Below, piece by piece: positions 22,352 to 30,614 of a DNA stretch of 32,955 nt. Source of the stretch: an uncultured Phascolarctobacterium sp. (GTDB lineage: Bacteria > Bacillota > Negativicutes > Acidaminococcales > Acidaminococcaceae). Position 1 is the first letter of the stretch. Each line of letters opens with the position of its first letter. The stretch covers positions 1 to 32,955 of the forward strand of contig CAJLLL010000019.1 of the NCBI GenBank assembly GCA_905207485.1, given 5' to 3'. The notes beneath the pieces are model-generated. The model had not been told where the DNA came from, did no database searches, and saw only the letters and a list, made by a program, of their open reading frames with translations. The position numbers and the translations under genes were made by a program.

Positions 22352-23863
22352 ATGGCATTTTATTATGATGAACCCGCTCATACTTTTAGTGAATATCTTT
22401 TAGTTCCCGGTTATTCTTCCAGCGAGTGCATTCCGGCTAACGTTGATTTAAGAACTCCGCTGGTTAAATTTAAAAAAGGTGAACAGCCTGCAATTACCAT
22501 GAACATTCCTCTGGTTTCCGCCATCATGCAGTCTGTATCTGATGATAAAATGGCTGTTGCCCTCTCTAAAGAAGGCGGCATTTCCTTTATTTACGGTTCT
22601 CAATCCATTGAAGACGAAGCTGCAATGGTTGAAAGAGTAAAAACTCACCGTGCAGGCTTTGTAAGCAGCGATTCCAACATCCGTCCGGACAGCACTCTGG
22701 CAGACATTCTTGCCTTAAAAGAAAAAACCGGCCACAGCACTGTTGCAGTAACAAGCGATGGCACCGTTAACGGTAAACTGGAAGGTATTGTTACCAGCCG
22801 TGACTACCGTGTAAGCCGCATGGATTTGAATACCAAAGTTAAAGACTTCATGACTCCTATCAGTGAAATGATTACTGCTCCGGCGGAAACCACTTTGCAG
22901 GAAGCTAATGACATCATTTGGGAAAACAAACTGAACACCCTGCCTATTATCGACAGCGAAGGCCGTCTGCTCTATATGGTATTCCGCAAAGATTATGCAA
23001 CCCACAAAGAATATCCGCTGGAACTGCTTGATAACAAAAAACGCCATATCGTAGGTGCTGGCATTAATACCCGCGACTATGCAGAACGTGTACCGGCACT
23101 TGTTAACGCAGGCGTTGACGTACTCTGCATAGATTCTTCCGAAGGCTTCAGCGAATGGCAGAAAATTACTCTGGCATGGATTCGCGAACATTATGGCGAT
23201 ACTGTAAAAGTTGGCGCAGGCAACGTTGTTGACGCTGCAGGCTTCCGTTTCCTTGCTGAATGCGGCGCAGACTTTGTAAAAGTAGGTATCGGCGGCGGTT
23301 CTATCTGCATTACCCGTGAACAGAAAGGTATCGGCCGCGGCCAGGCAACTGCTTTGATTGAAGTAGCTAAAGCACGTGACGAATATTATAAAGAAACCGG
23401 CATTTATGTTCCTATCTGCTCTGACGGCGGTATCGTTTACGATTACCATATGACTCTGGCACTTGCTATGGGCGCTGATTTCCTGATGCTGGGCCGTTAC
23501 TTTGCACGTTTTGATGAAAGTCCGACTAACAAAGTAAACATCAACGGCAATTATATGAAAGAGTATTGGGGCGAAGGCAGCAACCGTGCCCGCAACTGGC
23601 AGCGTTACGATTTGGGCGGCGCTCAGAAACTCTCTTTTGAAGAAGGCGTTGACTCCTATGTTCCGTATGCAGGCAGCCTGAAAGACAACGTAACCCTTAC
23701 TTTAAATAAAGTACGTTCTACTATGTGCAACTGCGGTGCACTGAATATTCCTGAATTGCAGGCAAAAGCTAAAATTACTCTTGTATCTGCAACTTCTATT
23801 GTTGAAGGCGGCGCACATGACGTAATTCTTAAAGACAACACAATGAATAATTACGTAAAATAA
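22352..23863 (+). CDS. guaB: IMP dehydrogenase, Tritrichomonas foetus-like type
   Basis: 503 residues. It oxidises IMP to XMP with NAD, the first step from IMP to GMP. A TIM barrel is interrupted by a CBS pair at about 100-220. Starting at ATG 22352 (MAFYYDEPAHTF), the catalytic Cys in GGGSICITREQKGIGRG is residue 319, the flap Arg-Tyr in RARNWQRYD is 418-419, Lys310 precedes the catalytic loop and Glu431 lies in LSFEEGVDSYVP. As I recall the T. foetus enzyme, these are its exact residue numbers and it too has 503 residues. That also supports this start over ATG 22346, which is only three bases from the AAAAGGA ribosome-binding site. The segment CSDGGIVYDYHMTLALAMGA is extremely similar. The gene follows the pur terminator and has no obvious promoter of its own. 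Confidence 0.95.
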   Translation: MAFYYDEPAHTFSEYLLVPGYSSSECIPANVDLRTPLVKFKKGEQPAITMNIPLVSAIMQSVSDDKMAVALSKEGGISFIYGSQSIEDEAAMVERVKTHRAGFVSSDSNIRPDSTLADILALKEKTGHSTVAVTSDGTVNGKLEGIVTSRDYRVSRMDLNTKVKDFMTPISEMITAPAETTLQEANDIIWENKLNTLPIIDSEGRLLYMVFRKDYATHKEYPLELLDNKKRHIVGAGINTRDYAERVPALVNAGVDVLCIDSSEGFSEWQKITLAWIREHYGDTVKVGAGNVVDAAGFRFLAECGADFVKVGIGGGSICITREQKGIGRGQATALIEVAKARDEYYKETGIYVPICSDGGIVYDYHMTLALAMGADFLMLGRYFARFDESPTNKVNINGNYMKEYWGEGSNRARNWQRYDLGGAQKLSFEEGVDSYVPYAGSLKDNVTLTLNKVRSTMCNCGALNIPELQAKAKITLVSATSIVEGGAHDVILKDNTMNNYVK

Positions 23864-23895
23864 GAGATAAAATATGTAAAAGTGCTTTTATGCAA

Positions 23896-23924
23896 TTGAC
23901 ATATTTGTAATCAAAAGGTAAAAT
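23896..23924 (+). promoter_or_regulatory. Promoter of the amino-acid ABC transporter genes
   Basis: A perfect TTGACA (23896-23901), a 17-bp spacer and TAAAAT (23919-23924), placed 43 bases before the start codon of the binding-protein gene. Confidence 0.85.
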
Positions 23925-23966
23925 TAACTATATGGCTTTAATTTTAATAGGAAGGTGCTGTTTGAT

Positions 23967-24803
23967 ATGAATTTTAGAAAATTAGCTTTGTGCGCTGTTG
24001 CCGGTGTAATGGCAGCCTCCATGATTTTTACTGCAGGCTGCGGCGGCGATAAAAGCGATAAAAAAGTATTAAAAGTTGGCATGGAATGTGCTTACGCTCC
24101 TTATAACTGGTCTCAAACCACTGATGATGGCGGCGCTGTTAAAATTGCCGGCAGCAATGAATATGCTTACGGCTATGATGTAATGATGGCTAAAAAACTT
24201 GCTGATTCCATGGGCGCTGAACTTGAAATTCAGAAAATTGAATGGGATGGATTGGCACCTGCTGTTGTAAGCGGCAAAATTGACGCAGCCATTGCTGGTA
24301 TGTCCATCACTTCCGAACGTAAACAGTCCGTTGATTTTACCAAACCGTATTATTATGCAAATGTTGTTGCACTGGTAAGAAAAGACAGCCCGCAAGCTAA
24401 GGCAACCAGTGTTGAAGAACTGCGCGGAGCAACTGCTACCAGCCAGCTCAACACAATTTGGTATGACCAGATTGACCAGGTTCCTGAAGTTAACAAACTG
24501 CCTGCTATCGACAATGTTCCTGGCATGATTGTTGCACTTACCTCCGGCAAATGCAACTTGATTGTAACAGACATTCCGACTGCTAAAGCAGCAGCTTTTG
24601 CTAACCCTGAACTGACCGTTCTTCAATTCTCCGAAGAAAAAGGTTTCAAAACTTCCAGAGAAGATGTTGAAATCGGCATTGCTATCAAAAAAGGCAATAA
24701 AGAACTGAAAGACGCTATGGATGCTGTACTTGGCAAAATGACTCCTGCTGACTTTGATAAAATGATGGATGAAGCTATCCAGAAACAACCGTTGGCAAAA
24801 TAA
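23967..24803 (+). CDS. Polar amino-acid ABC transporter substrate-binding lipoprotein
   Basis: 278 residues. The signal peptide ends in a lipobox (TAGC), so the protein is probably anchored to the outer face of the inner membrane and captures substrate for the permease and ATPase encoded downstream. The mature chain is a class II/SBP_bac_3 fold: VLKVGMECAYAPYNWSQ, GYDVMMAKKLADSMG, VSGKIDAAIAGMSITSERKQ and VDFTKPYYY. These family signatures point to a polar amino acid; the exact ligand (arginine, lysine, glutamine, cystine) cannot be assigned. ATG 23967 is used because AGGAAGG is suitably placed; a GTG at 23955 would overlap that site. A terminator separates it from the permease gene. Confidence 0.93.
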   Translation: MNFRKLALCAVAGVMAASMIFTAGCGGDKSDKKVLKVGMECAYAPYNWSQTTDDGGAVKIAGSNEYAYGYDVMMAKKLADSMGAELEIQKIEWDGLAPAVVSGKIDAAIAGMSITSERKQSVDFTKPYYYANVVALVRKDSPQAKATSVEELRGATATSQLNTIWYDQIDQVPEVNKLPAIDNVPGMIVALTSGKCNLIVTDIPTAKAAAFANPELTVLQFSEEKGFKTSREDVEIGIAIKKGNKELKDAMDAVLGKMTPADFDKMMDEAIQKQPLAK

Positions 24804-24821
24804 TAACTTTAAGTTTGTTTG

Positions 24822-24853
24822 TTAAGGGGCCGGCATGAGCCGTCCCCTTATTT
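24822..24853 (+). terminator. Terminator between the binding-protein and permease genes
   Basis: TAAGGGG (24823-24829) pairs with CCCCTTA (24844-24850), with an inner GGC/GCC extension, followed by TTT. It probably lets only part of the transcription pass to the permease and ATPase genes, giving an excess of binding protein. Confidence 0.75.
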
Positions 24854-24900
24854 CCATATTTATTTTATAATACGAATGACTGAATGTTAGGTGGTAAACT

Positions 24901-25695
24901 ATGGCTACAATGCCCGATTCTTTCTATTCGTGGGTAGTATTTTTACTGCACGAATACAGCGGCGTGCTGCTTGAAGGCGCAGCCGTAACCTTAATGTTGG
25001 CACTGGTTGGTACTTTTATAGGCTGCATTATCGGCCTTGCTGTTGGTATCTGCCAGACCATTCCCGAAGACCCTAATGACGGCTATCTTAAACAGACTTT
25101 AATTAAGGGCTTGAAATCTGTTTTATCTGCTTATGTAGAAATCTTTCGCGGTACACCAATGATAGTACAGGCAATGGTTGTATATTATGGTGCGATGAGC
25201 CTGTTTGATATTGATATGTCGGCAATGTTTGCCGGTTTCCTTGTTGTTTCTATCAATACCGGCGCTTATATGGCAGAAACTGTACGCGGCGGTATTGAAT
25301 CAATTGATGCCGGACAGCGTGAAGCTGCAGTTGCTATTGGTATGGACCACTTCCAGACAATGCGATATGTGGTTCTGCCGCAGGCTTTGCGCAACATTAT
25401 GCCGCAAATCGGCAATAACCTGATTATCAATATTAAAGATACTTCTGTATTGAATGTAATTTCCGTAACTGAACTTTATTTTGCTTCCAAATCGGCGGCA
25501 GGCGTATATTACAGATATTTTGAAATTTTCTTCATTACCTGCGTAATTTATTTTGTTATGACGTTTACGGCATCCAGAATTTTGCGCTGGCTGGAAAGCA
25601 AAATGGATGGGCCGAAAGATTATCAACTGGTTGAATATGACCCAATGGCTGACCCGTGCGGCCATTTTCAAGTAACTAACAAGAAAGGACGGTAA
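24901..25695 (+). CDS. Polar amino-acid ABC transporter permease
   Basis: 264 residues of the HisM/GlnP family. The N-terminal periplasm-facing segment is followed by about five transmembrane helices. The family motif EIFRGTPMIVQAMVVYYG and the EAA loop (GGIESIDAGQREAAVAIG, continuing MDHFQTMRYVVLPQALRNIM) contact the ATPase. It is longer than many (about 220) owing to a C-terminal cytoplasmic extension of some 35 residues (LESKMDGPKDYQLVEYDPMA and beyond). AGGTGG precedes the ATG. It lies between the binding protein and the ATPase; a lone TATAAT at 24866-24871 without a good -35 might give a weak promoter. Confidence 0.94.
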   Translation: MATMPDSFYSWVVFLLHEYSGVLLEGAAVTLMLALVGTFIGCIIGLAVGICQTIPEDPNDGYLKQTLIKGLKSVLSAYVEIFRGTPMIVQAMVVYYGAMSLFDIDMSAMFAGFLVVSINTGAYMAETVRGGIESIDAGQREAAVAIGMDHFQTMRYVVLPQALRNIMPQIGNNLIINIKDTSVLNVISVTELYFASKSAAGVYYRYFEIFFITCVIYFVMTFTASRILRWLESKMDGPKDYQLVEYDPMADPCGHFQVTNKKGR

Positions 25696-25700
25696 CAGAA

Positions 25701-26456
25701 ATGCCAGAAGAAAAAGAATTGCTGTTGTCCGTTCAGGATTTGAAAAAACAGTTTGGCGAACGTGAAATTTTAAAAGGCATTAGCTTTGAAGTTAAAAAAG
25801 GCGATGTGGTTTGCATTATCGGTCCTTCAGGCAGTGGCAAATCGACTCTTATCCGTTGCGTAAACTTTTTGGAACAGCCTACGGCTGGTGTTATATCATA
25901 TCGTGGAACTAACGTAATGGATGCTTTTAAAAACCTTGCGCTGTACCGTACAAAAGTAGGCATGGTGTTCCAACAGTTTAATTTGTTCAACAACATGACG
26001 GTTTTGGAAAACTGCATGGTTGGGCAGGTTAAAGTTTTAGGCAAGGATAAGGAAACTGCACGCAGCACGGCAATGAAGTATCTTGAACATGTTGGCATGG
26101 CAAGCTATATTAATGCAAAACCGCACCAGCTTTCCGGCGGACAGAAACAGCGTGTTGCAATTGCGCGTGCTTTGGCATTGGAACCTGAAGTTTTGCTTAT
26201 GGATGAACCTACTTCTGCACTTGACCCGGAAATGGTTGGCGAAGTTTTGGCTGTTATGAAAGAACTTGCGGATGAAGGCTTAACAATGGTTATTGTAACG
26301 CACGAAATGGCATTTGCCCGTGATGTTTCTTCACGTGTAATTTTTATCGACCAGGGTGTTATTGCCGAAGAAAGCAGTCCGGAGGAAATTTTCTCCGCGC
26401 CTAAAAATCAGCGTACAAAGGACTTTTTAAATCGTTTTAATTTAGGCAAACAGTAA
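25701..26456 (+). CDS. Polar amino-acid ABC transporter ATP-binding protein
   Basis: 251 residues of the GlnQ/HisP family, energising the preceding permease at the cytoplasmic face. Walker A GPSGSGKST at about 41-49, Q-loop VFQQFNLFNNMTVLEN, signature LSGGQKQRVAIARAL, Walker B VLLMDEPTSALD and switch His in VIVTHEMAFARD are all intact. It starts five bases after the permease stop, with AAAGGACGG as the ribosome-binding site inside the permease end, so the two are translated together. It is last in its operon, with a terminator downstream. Confidence 0.96.
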   Translation: MPEEKELLLSVQDLKKQFGEREILKGISFEVKKGDVVCIIGPSGSGKSTLIRCVNFLEQPTAGVISYRGTNVMDAFKNLALYRTKVGMVFQQFNLFNNMTVLENCMVGQVKVLGKDKETARSTAMKYLEHVGMASYINAKPHQLSGGQKQRVAIARALALEPEVLLMDEPTSALDPEMVGEVLAVMKELADEGLTMVIVTHEMAFARDVSSRVIFIDQGVIAEESSPEEIFSAPKNQRTKDFLNRFNLGKQ

Positions 26457-26474
26457 AAAATATTAAAGGATTTT

Positions 26475-26511
26475 TCTCCTGCTTGTAGAATTTTACAGCA
26501 GGAGATTTTTT
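26475..26511 (+). terminator. Terminator after the ABC transporter operon
   Basis: TCTCCTGCT (26475-26483) pairs perfectly with AGCAGGAGA (26497-26505) around a 13-nt loop, followed by six T residues. Confidence 0.88.
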
Positions 26512-26536
26512 ATCGAAACCCGAAAGGATTATGGCT

Positions 26537-28102
26537 ATGTTAAGAAAATTATTGGCATTTACCTGTTTTGTTTTGTTTTTAACGGCTTTTAGCATTGCCG
26601 GTGCTGCCGGAAGAGGCACTATTTTATTTGTGCCGCTTGATAACAGACCGATGTGTATGGAATATTCAATTGACAGCATGGCGGCTGCCGGGTGGAATGT
26701 AGAGACGCCGCCGGAAGAATATCTTGCTTCAAATCATCACAGCGGTGACCCGGACAAATTGTACGCATGGCTGGCAGAACGTGCCCCGCTTGCCAATGCT
26801 GTAATTGTTTCGTCTGATGCAATGCTGTACGGAGGGCTGGTTGATTCGCGTACGCATCATATTGAACGTGACGTTTTGGAAAACCGTGCGAAACGGCTTG
26901 TTAATTTGAAAGATTTGGGAGGCAGCCCGCTTGTTTATGTATTTGCAACAATTATGCGCTCCCCAAAAGCAAGTGCTGCACCGGTAGAACCCCCGTATTA
27001 TGCTGAATGGGGCAGCAAACTTTTCCAGCTTGGCGAACTTGAAGACAGAGAAGATTTAAAAGAAATCACCAGACGTGAACGTAAGGATTTAAAACGCCTG
27101 TTAAAAGAAATTCCGCAGGAAGTACGCGAAGATAATATGAAACGGCGTGCTTTGAATATTGAAATGACGGAACTTTTACTGCATGGCGTTGAAAGCGGCG
27201 ATTTTGATTATATGCTTATTGGCCGTGATGATACTGCACAGTTTTCTCAGGCACATAAGGAAGCCCGTAAGATGGATATTCTTGTAAGGGAACTTCCGAA
27301 AGAACGCATCCGCTTTTTTGCCGGCGCAGACCAGCTTGGCATGGTTTTGCTGAACAGGGCCGCCAACCGTTTAAGTTATGAAATACCGTTTGTTTTTGCT
27401 GCTTATGGCGATGGCAAAGGCAAAGACACTATTCCTTCTTATGAAGATGACCCGGTAGATGTTAGTGTAAAAGAACATATTCATGCTGTTGGTGGTTGGC
27501 CTACCAAACATTTGCACCGCGCTGATATGGTGCTGCTTGTTAATACGCCGGCCAGCGGAGTAACGCTTGAAGCATCTGCACCGAGTAATAATGGCATTGT
27601 TACAGAACAGCAGCAGCGTTTTATGCGTAAGCTGAATTATTTTGAAGGTCAGGGCAAACCTGTGGCTGTTGCAGATGTTGCCTATGGCAATGGTGCTGAT
27701 AACGCTTTGGTAAAAGAATTGTTCAATGAAGGCAAAGCCTATGATGTTGCAGCTTATGGCGGTTGGAATACCGCAGGCAATACTATCGGTTTTGCATTGG
27801 CACAGGGGCTACTGGCTCCGGAGATGACGGCAGAAGCAAAGGATAACCTGCTTAATATCCGTTATCTGGATGACTGGGCTTATCAGGCTAATGTACGCAT
27901 GAAAGTTTCAGCAGAACTTATCTGGCCCAATAAATGGCCTAACAGCGGATTAAACAGTGAGCAGCTTATCGCCGCAGAAAATTTGATTACCAAAGAAATT
28001 AAAAATATTGCAGCGCCGCTGATGACAGAAAAAACGGTTGATAATTATAAGTTTAATTTGCCATGGCAGCGTATGTTTGAAGTACGTGTAGCAGAAAAAT
28101 AA
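26537..28102 (+). CDS. DUF4127 family secreted protein
   Basis: 521 residues with an N-terminal hydrophobic signal peptide (LLAFTCFVLFLTAFSIAGAA). The DUF4127 signatures are seen: FVPLDNRPMCMEY soon after the signal, AVIVSSDAMLYGGLVDSRTH, VFATIMRSPKAS, YMLIGRDDTAQFSQAHKEAR, then FFAGADQLGMVLLNRAAN and YGGWNTAGNTIGFALAQGLL. The biochemical function of this family is not known to me; the Asp/His-rich motifs would suit a metal-dependent hydrolase, but that is conjecture. ATG 26537 is preferred over ATG 26531 because AAAGGA is eight rather than two bases upstream. The next gene, for glucose-6-phosphate isomerase, begins 5 to 20 bases downstream, so the two are probably co-transcribed. Confidence 0.85.
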   Translation: MLRKLLAFTCFVLFLTAFSIAGAAGRGTILFVPLDNRPMCMEYSIDSMAAAGWNVETPPEEYLASNHHSGDPDKLYAWLAERAPLANAVIVSSDAMLYGGLVDSRTHHIERDVLENRAKRLVNLKDLGGSPLVYVFATIMRSPKASAAPVEPPYYAEWGSKLFQLGELEDREDLKEITRRERKDLKRLLKEIPQEVREDNMKRRALNIEMTELLLHGVESGDFDYMLIGRDDTAQFSQAHKEARKMDILVRELPKERIRFFAGADQLGMVLLNRAANRLSYEIPFVFAAYGDGKGKDTIPSYEDDPVDVSVKEHIHAVGGWPTKHLHRADMVLLVNTPASGVTLEASAPSNNGIVTEQQQRFMRKLNYFEGQGKPVAVADVAYGNGADNALVKELFNEGKAYDVAAYGGWNTAGNTIGFALAQGLLAPEMTAEAKDNLLNIRYLDDWAYQANVRMKVSAELIWPNKWPNSGLNSEQLIAAENLITKEIKNIAAPLMTEKTVDNYKFNLPWQRMFEVRVAEK

Positions 28103-28122
28103 CCTTTGTGGATGGTGAGTAC

Positions 28123-29583
28123 GTGAAGTTTGCAGACAAGCTGGTTTTAAAAAGCGGTTTTGTTTTTGATTATACGAATATGTTTGGCGAAGGCAGGTTG
28201 CAGGAGGATGATTTGCTGACACTGGAAGCAGATATGCGCAAGGCTGCTGCTGCGGTTAATGAAATGCGCGCTACTGGTACTGCTTATAACCATTTATCGA
28301 AAGATGGAGTGCCTGAGCCTGTTTATTTTACGCGTCTGCCGGAAATTAAGAACGGCAACCCTAATACTCCTGTATCGCTGCAAAAATTGAAAGATTTTGG
28401 CGATTATGTGCGGACTAATGTTGATGCAGTAGTATTTTTAGGTGTCGGTGGTTCGTATTTAGGCAACAAAGTTCTGTTTGATATTGGAGCGGGACCAAGC
28501 TGGAATGCAATGGGCGAAAAACGCCGCAACGGTTATCCACGCATTTATTTCTCGGGCAATAATTTGGATGCAGGCCAGTGTGAAGAAATTATGAATGAAT
28601 TGCGTTACTGGTCTGTACACGCATGGCCTAAGAAGAAGCGTTTTAAGGTTATGCTGGTGCCTATTTCCAAATCCGGATCAACGATGGAAACTCTGGCTTC
28701 GTTTATTTATTTTTATGAAGCCTGCAATAAAAGCGTTATGTTTGATACCGAAGTTACTGCAGTTACTGACCGTAACCCGGAAGCCGGTTCGCCTTTATTC
28801 AAATTGGCACAAAAATATGGCTGGCGCTGCTTTGACGTAAAGAACGGCATTGGCGGCCGTTTCAGTGTTTTAAATGACCCCGGGCTTGTTACCGCTGCCG
28901 CTATCGGTATGGATGTTGAAAAACTGTTAAGCGGCGCTGCTGATATGGAAGCTGCTTGCCGGACTAAAAATATTTATGAAAATCCTGCGCTGATGAATGC
29001 AGCAATGAAATATCTTGCCTCGGAAAAGTATGGCTGCCATATTGAAGTTTTTATGGGTTACGGTGAACGGCTTGGCTCATTGGGTCAATGGTATGTGCAG
29101 CTTTTAGCGGAGTCTTTGGGAAAACGCAAGAACCGTAACGGCGAAACTGTTTATTACGGACGTACGCCGGTGCCTGCCGTTGGCACAACAGATATGCACG
29201 CACAGACCCAGCTTCATCAGGACGGTATCCGCAACAAAGTTGTACAGTTTTTGCAGATAAAAAATATGCCGGGAGATATTGTGCTCGGCATGCCTTTTGA
29301 TGAACCTGCTTTTAAGAAATATAACGGACTAAAAATGAATGATGCGCTTGCAATGGCATTGGATAGTAATGCCGAGGCGCTAAACAGCGACAACCGCTTT
29401 AACGCACGGTATGTTTTGCCGGAAATGGATGCTTACCATTTAGGCGAATTGTTTTATTTTTTAATGCTGAGCGTGGCTTATGAAGGGGAACTGGCAAATG
29501 TCGATGCTTTTGACCAGCCCGGCGTGGAAGCGTATAAAAAAATCATGAAAGCTAAATTTGCTAATCTGCCGCAAAAAAATTAA
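28123..29583 (+). CDS. pgi: Glucose-6-phosphate isomerase
   Basis: About 486 residues. It interconverts glucose-6-phosphate and fructose-6-phosphate in glycolysis and gluconeogenesis. Sugar-phosphate (SIS) motifs are present: VVFLGVGGSYLGNKVLFDIG and VMLVPISKSGSTMETLASFI. The isomerase signatures GIGGRFSVLNDPGLV and GQWYVQLLAESLGKRKNRNG are recognisable, and TTDMHAQTQLHQDG matches the catalytic His region. The start is uncertain: GTG 28123 has GGTGA four bases upstream, while GTG 28108 would add five residues with no ribosome-binding site. It sits close behind the DUF4127 gene. The sequence is rather divergent from E. coli-type Pgi but is full length. Confidence 0.92.
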   Translation: MKFADKLVLKSGFVFDYTNMFGEGRLQEDDLLTLEADMRKAAAAVNEMRATGTAYNHLSKDGVPEPVYFTRLPEIKNGNPNTPVSLQKLKDFGDYVRTNVDAVVFLGVGGSYLGNKVLFDIGAGPSWNAMGEKRRNGYPRIYFSGNNLDAGQCEEIMNELRYWSVHAWPKKKRFKVMLVPISKSGSTMETLASFIYFYEACNKSVMFDTEVTAVTDRNPEAGSPLFKLAQKYGWRCFDVKNGIGGRFSVLNDPGLVTAAAIGMDVEKLLSGAADMEAACRTKNIYENPALMNAAMKYLASEKYGCHIEVFMGYGERLGSLGQWYVQLLAESLGKRKNRNGETVYYGRTPVPAVGTTDMHAQTQLHQDGIRNKVVQFLQIKNMPGDIVLGMPFDEPAFKKYNGLKMNDALAMALDSNAEALNSDNRFNARYVLPEMDAYHLGELFYFLMLSVAYEGELANVDAFDQPGVEAYKKIMKAKFANLPQKN

Positions 29584-29590
29584 CTTGCGG

Positions 29591-29619
29591 TTGACTGTAA
29601 TTTTTGCTCATAGTATACT
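29591..29619 (+). promoter_or_regulatory. Promoter of dapF-dapL
   Basis: TTGACT (29591-29596), exactly 17 bp, TATACT (29614-29619), eight bases after the pgi stop codon. Predicted start near 29626. Confidence 0.8.
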
Positions 29620-29633
29620 TTAATAATAAGGAC

Positions 29634-29661
29634 AGCGGCGTTCTGTTGGGACGCCGCTTTT
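29634..29661 (+). terminator. Terminator-like hairpin in the dapF leader
   Basis: AGCGGCGT (29634-29641) pairs perfectly with ACGCCGCT (29651-29658) and is followed by a short T-rich run. It lies only about 8 nt after the predicted transcription start and 46 nt before dapF, so it would also affect dapF. A second small stem, CCGGT 29676-29680 with ACCGG 29684-29688, precedes the ribosome-binding site. It may be the pgi terminator, an attenuator or a stabilising 5' hairpin. Confidence 0.5.
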
Positions 29662-29707
29662 AATTAAGCAATACTCCGGTATAACCGGTTAAACAGGAGG
29701 AATGAAG

Positions 29708-30577
29708 ATGAAACTGGAATTCTCCAAAATGCACGGCTGCGGCAATGATTATGTATACGTTAACTGTATGGAAAAAGACGTTCCTAATCCCGGCGCAGTA
29801 AGCGAATATGTCAGCCACAGGCGTTTCGGCATTGGCTCTGACGGACTTATTTTAATTATGCCGTCCGATAAAGCTGATTTCAGAATGCGTATGTTTAACG
29901 CCGATGCTTCCGAAGGCAAAATGTGCGGCAACGGTATCCGCTGCGTGGCAAAATATGTTTACGATAAAGGCTTAACAGATAAAACTACTTTTACCATAGA
30001 AACTTTATCCGGCATTAAAACAATTGATGTTACCTTAAAAGACGGTAAGGTTGAAGAAGCTTCTGTTGATATGGGCAAACCGGTGTTTAAATGCACGGAA
30101 ATCCCTATGATTAGCGACCATTTTGTGTTTGTTGACCAGGGACTTGTAATTGCCGAAGATGTTGTTTACAACGGTACTGCTGTTTCGATGGGCAATCCGC
30201 ATTATGTAACCTTTGTTGATGATGTGGACAGCCTTGACCTTGAGAAAATAGGACCTTTGTTCGAACATCATAAATTATTCCCGGAAGGTGTAAATACCGA
30301 GTTTGTACAGGTTATTGACAAAAACACCGTTAAATTTCGCGTATGGGAGCGCGGCAGCGGCGAAACCTGGGCCTGCGGCACCGGAGCTTGCGCTGTTGCT
30401 GTTGCCTGCGTAACATTAAACAACGCCGGCAAACGTGATGAAGAATTGAAAGTTATTGCCAAAGGCGGCGAACTTAAAGTAACTTACTGCAAAAATGACA
30501 GTGTTATTTTAAAAGGTCCTGCTACTTTGGTGTTCGACGGAGTAATTGATATTCCGGATGAAATCGTTTCCAAATAA
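29708..30577 (+). CDS. dapF: Diaminopimelate epimerase
   Basis: 289 residues. It epimerises LL- to meso-diaminopimelate for lysine and peptidoglycan, without cofactor. The two catalytic cysteines are present: Cys73 in KMCGNGIRC and Cys223 in WACGTGAC. Substrate motifs MHGCGNDYVYV at the start and ERGSGETWACGTGA near the end are intact. ATG 29708 is chosen over ATG 29702 because AGGAGG ends seven bases upstream of the former and only one of the latter. dapL follows after 37 bases, so the two consecutive enzymes of the aminotransferase branch are encoded together; here DapL makes LL-DAP and DapF converts it. Confidence 0.96.
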   Translation: MKLEFSKMHGCGNDYVYVNCMEKDVPNPGAVSEYVSHRRFGIGSDGLILIMPSDKADFRMRMFNADASEGKMCGNGIRCVAKYVYDKGLTDKTTFTIETLSGIKTIDVTLKDGKVEEASVDMGKPVFKCTEIPMISDHFVFVDQGLVIAEDVVYNGTAVSMGNPHYVTFVDDVDSLDLEKIGPLFEHHKLFPEGVNTEFVQVIDKNTVKFRVWERGSGETWACGTGACAVAVACVTLNNAGKRDEELKVIAKGGELKVTYCKNDSVILKGPATLVFDGVIDIPDEIVSK

Positions 30578-30614
30578 TTTATTTAAAATATATTTTTAAT
30601 GGGGGAATTAAAGA

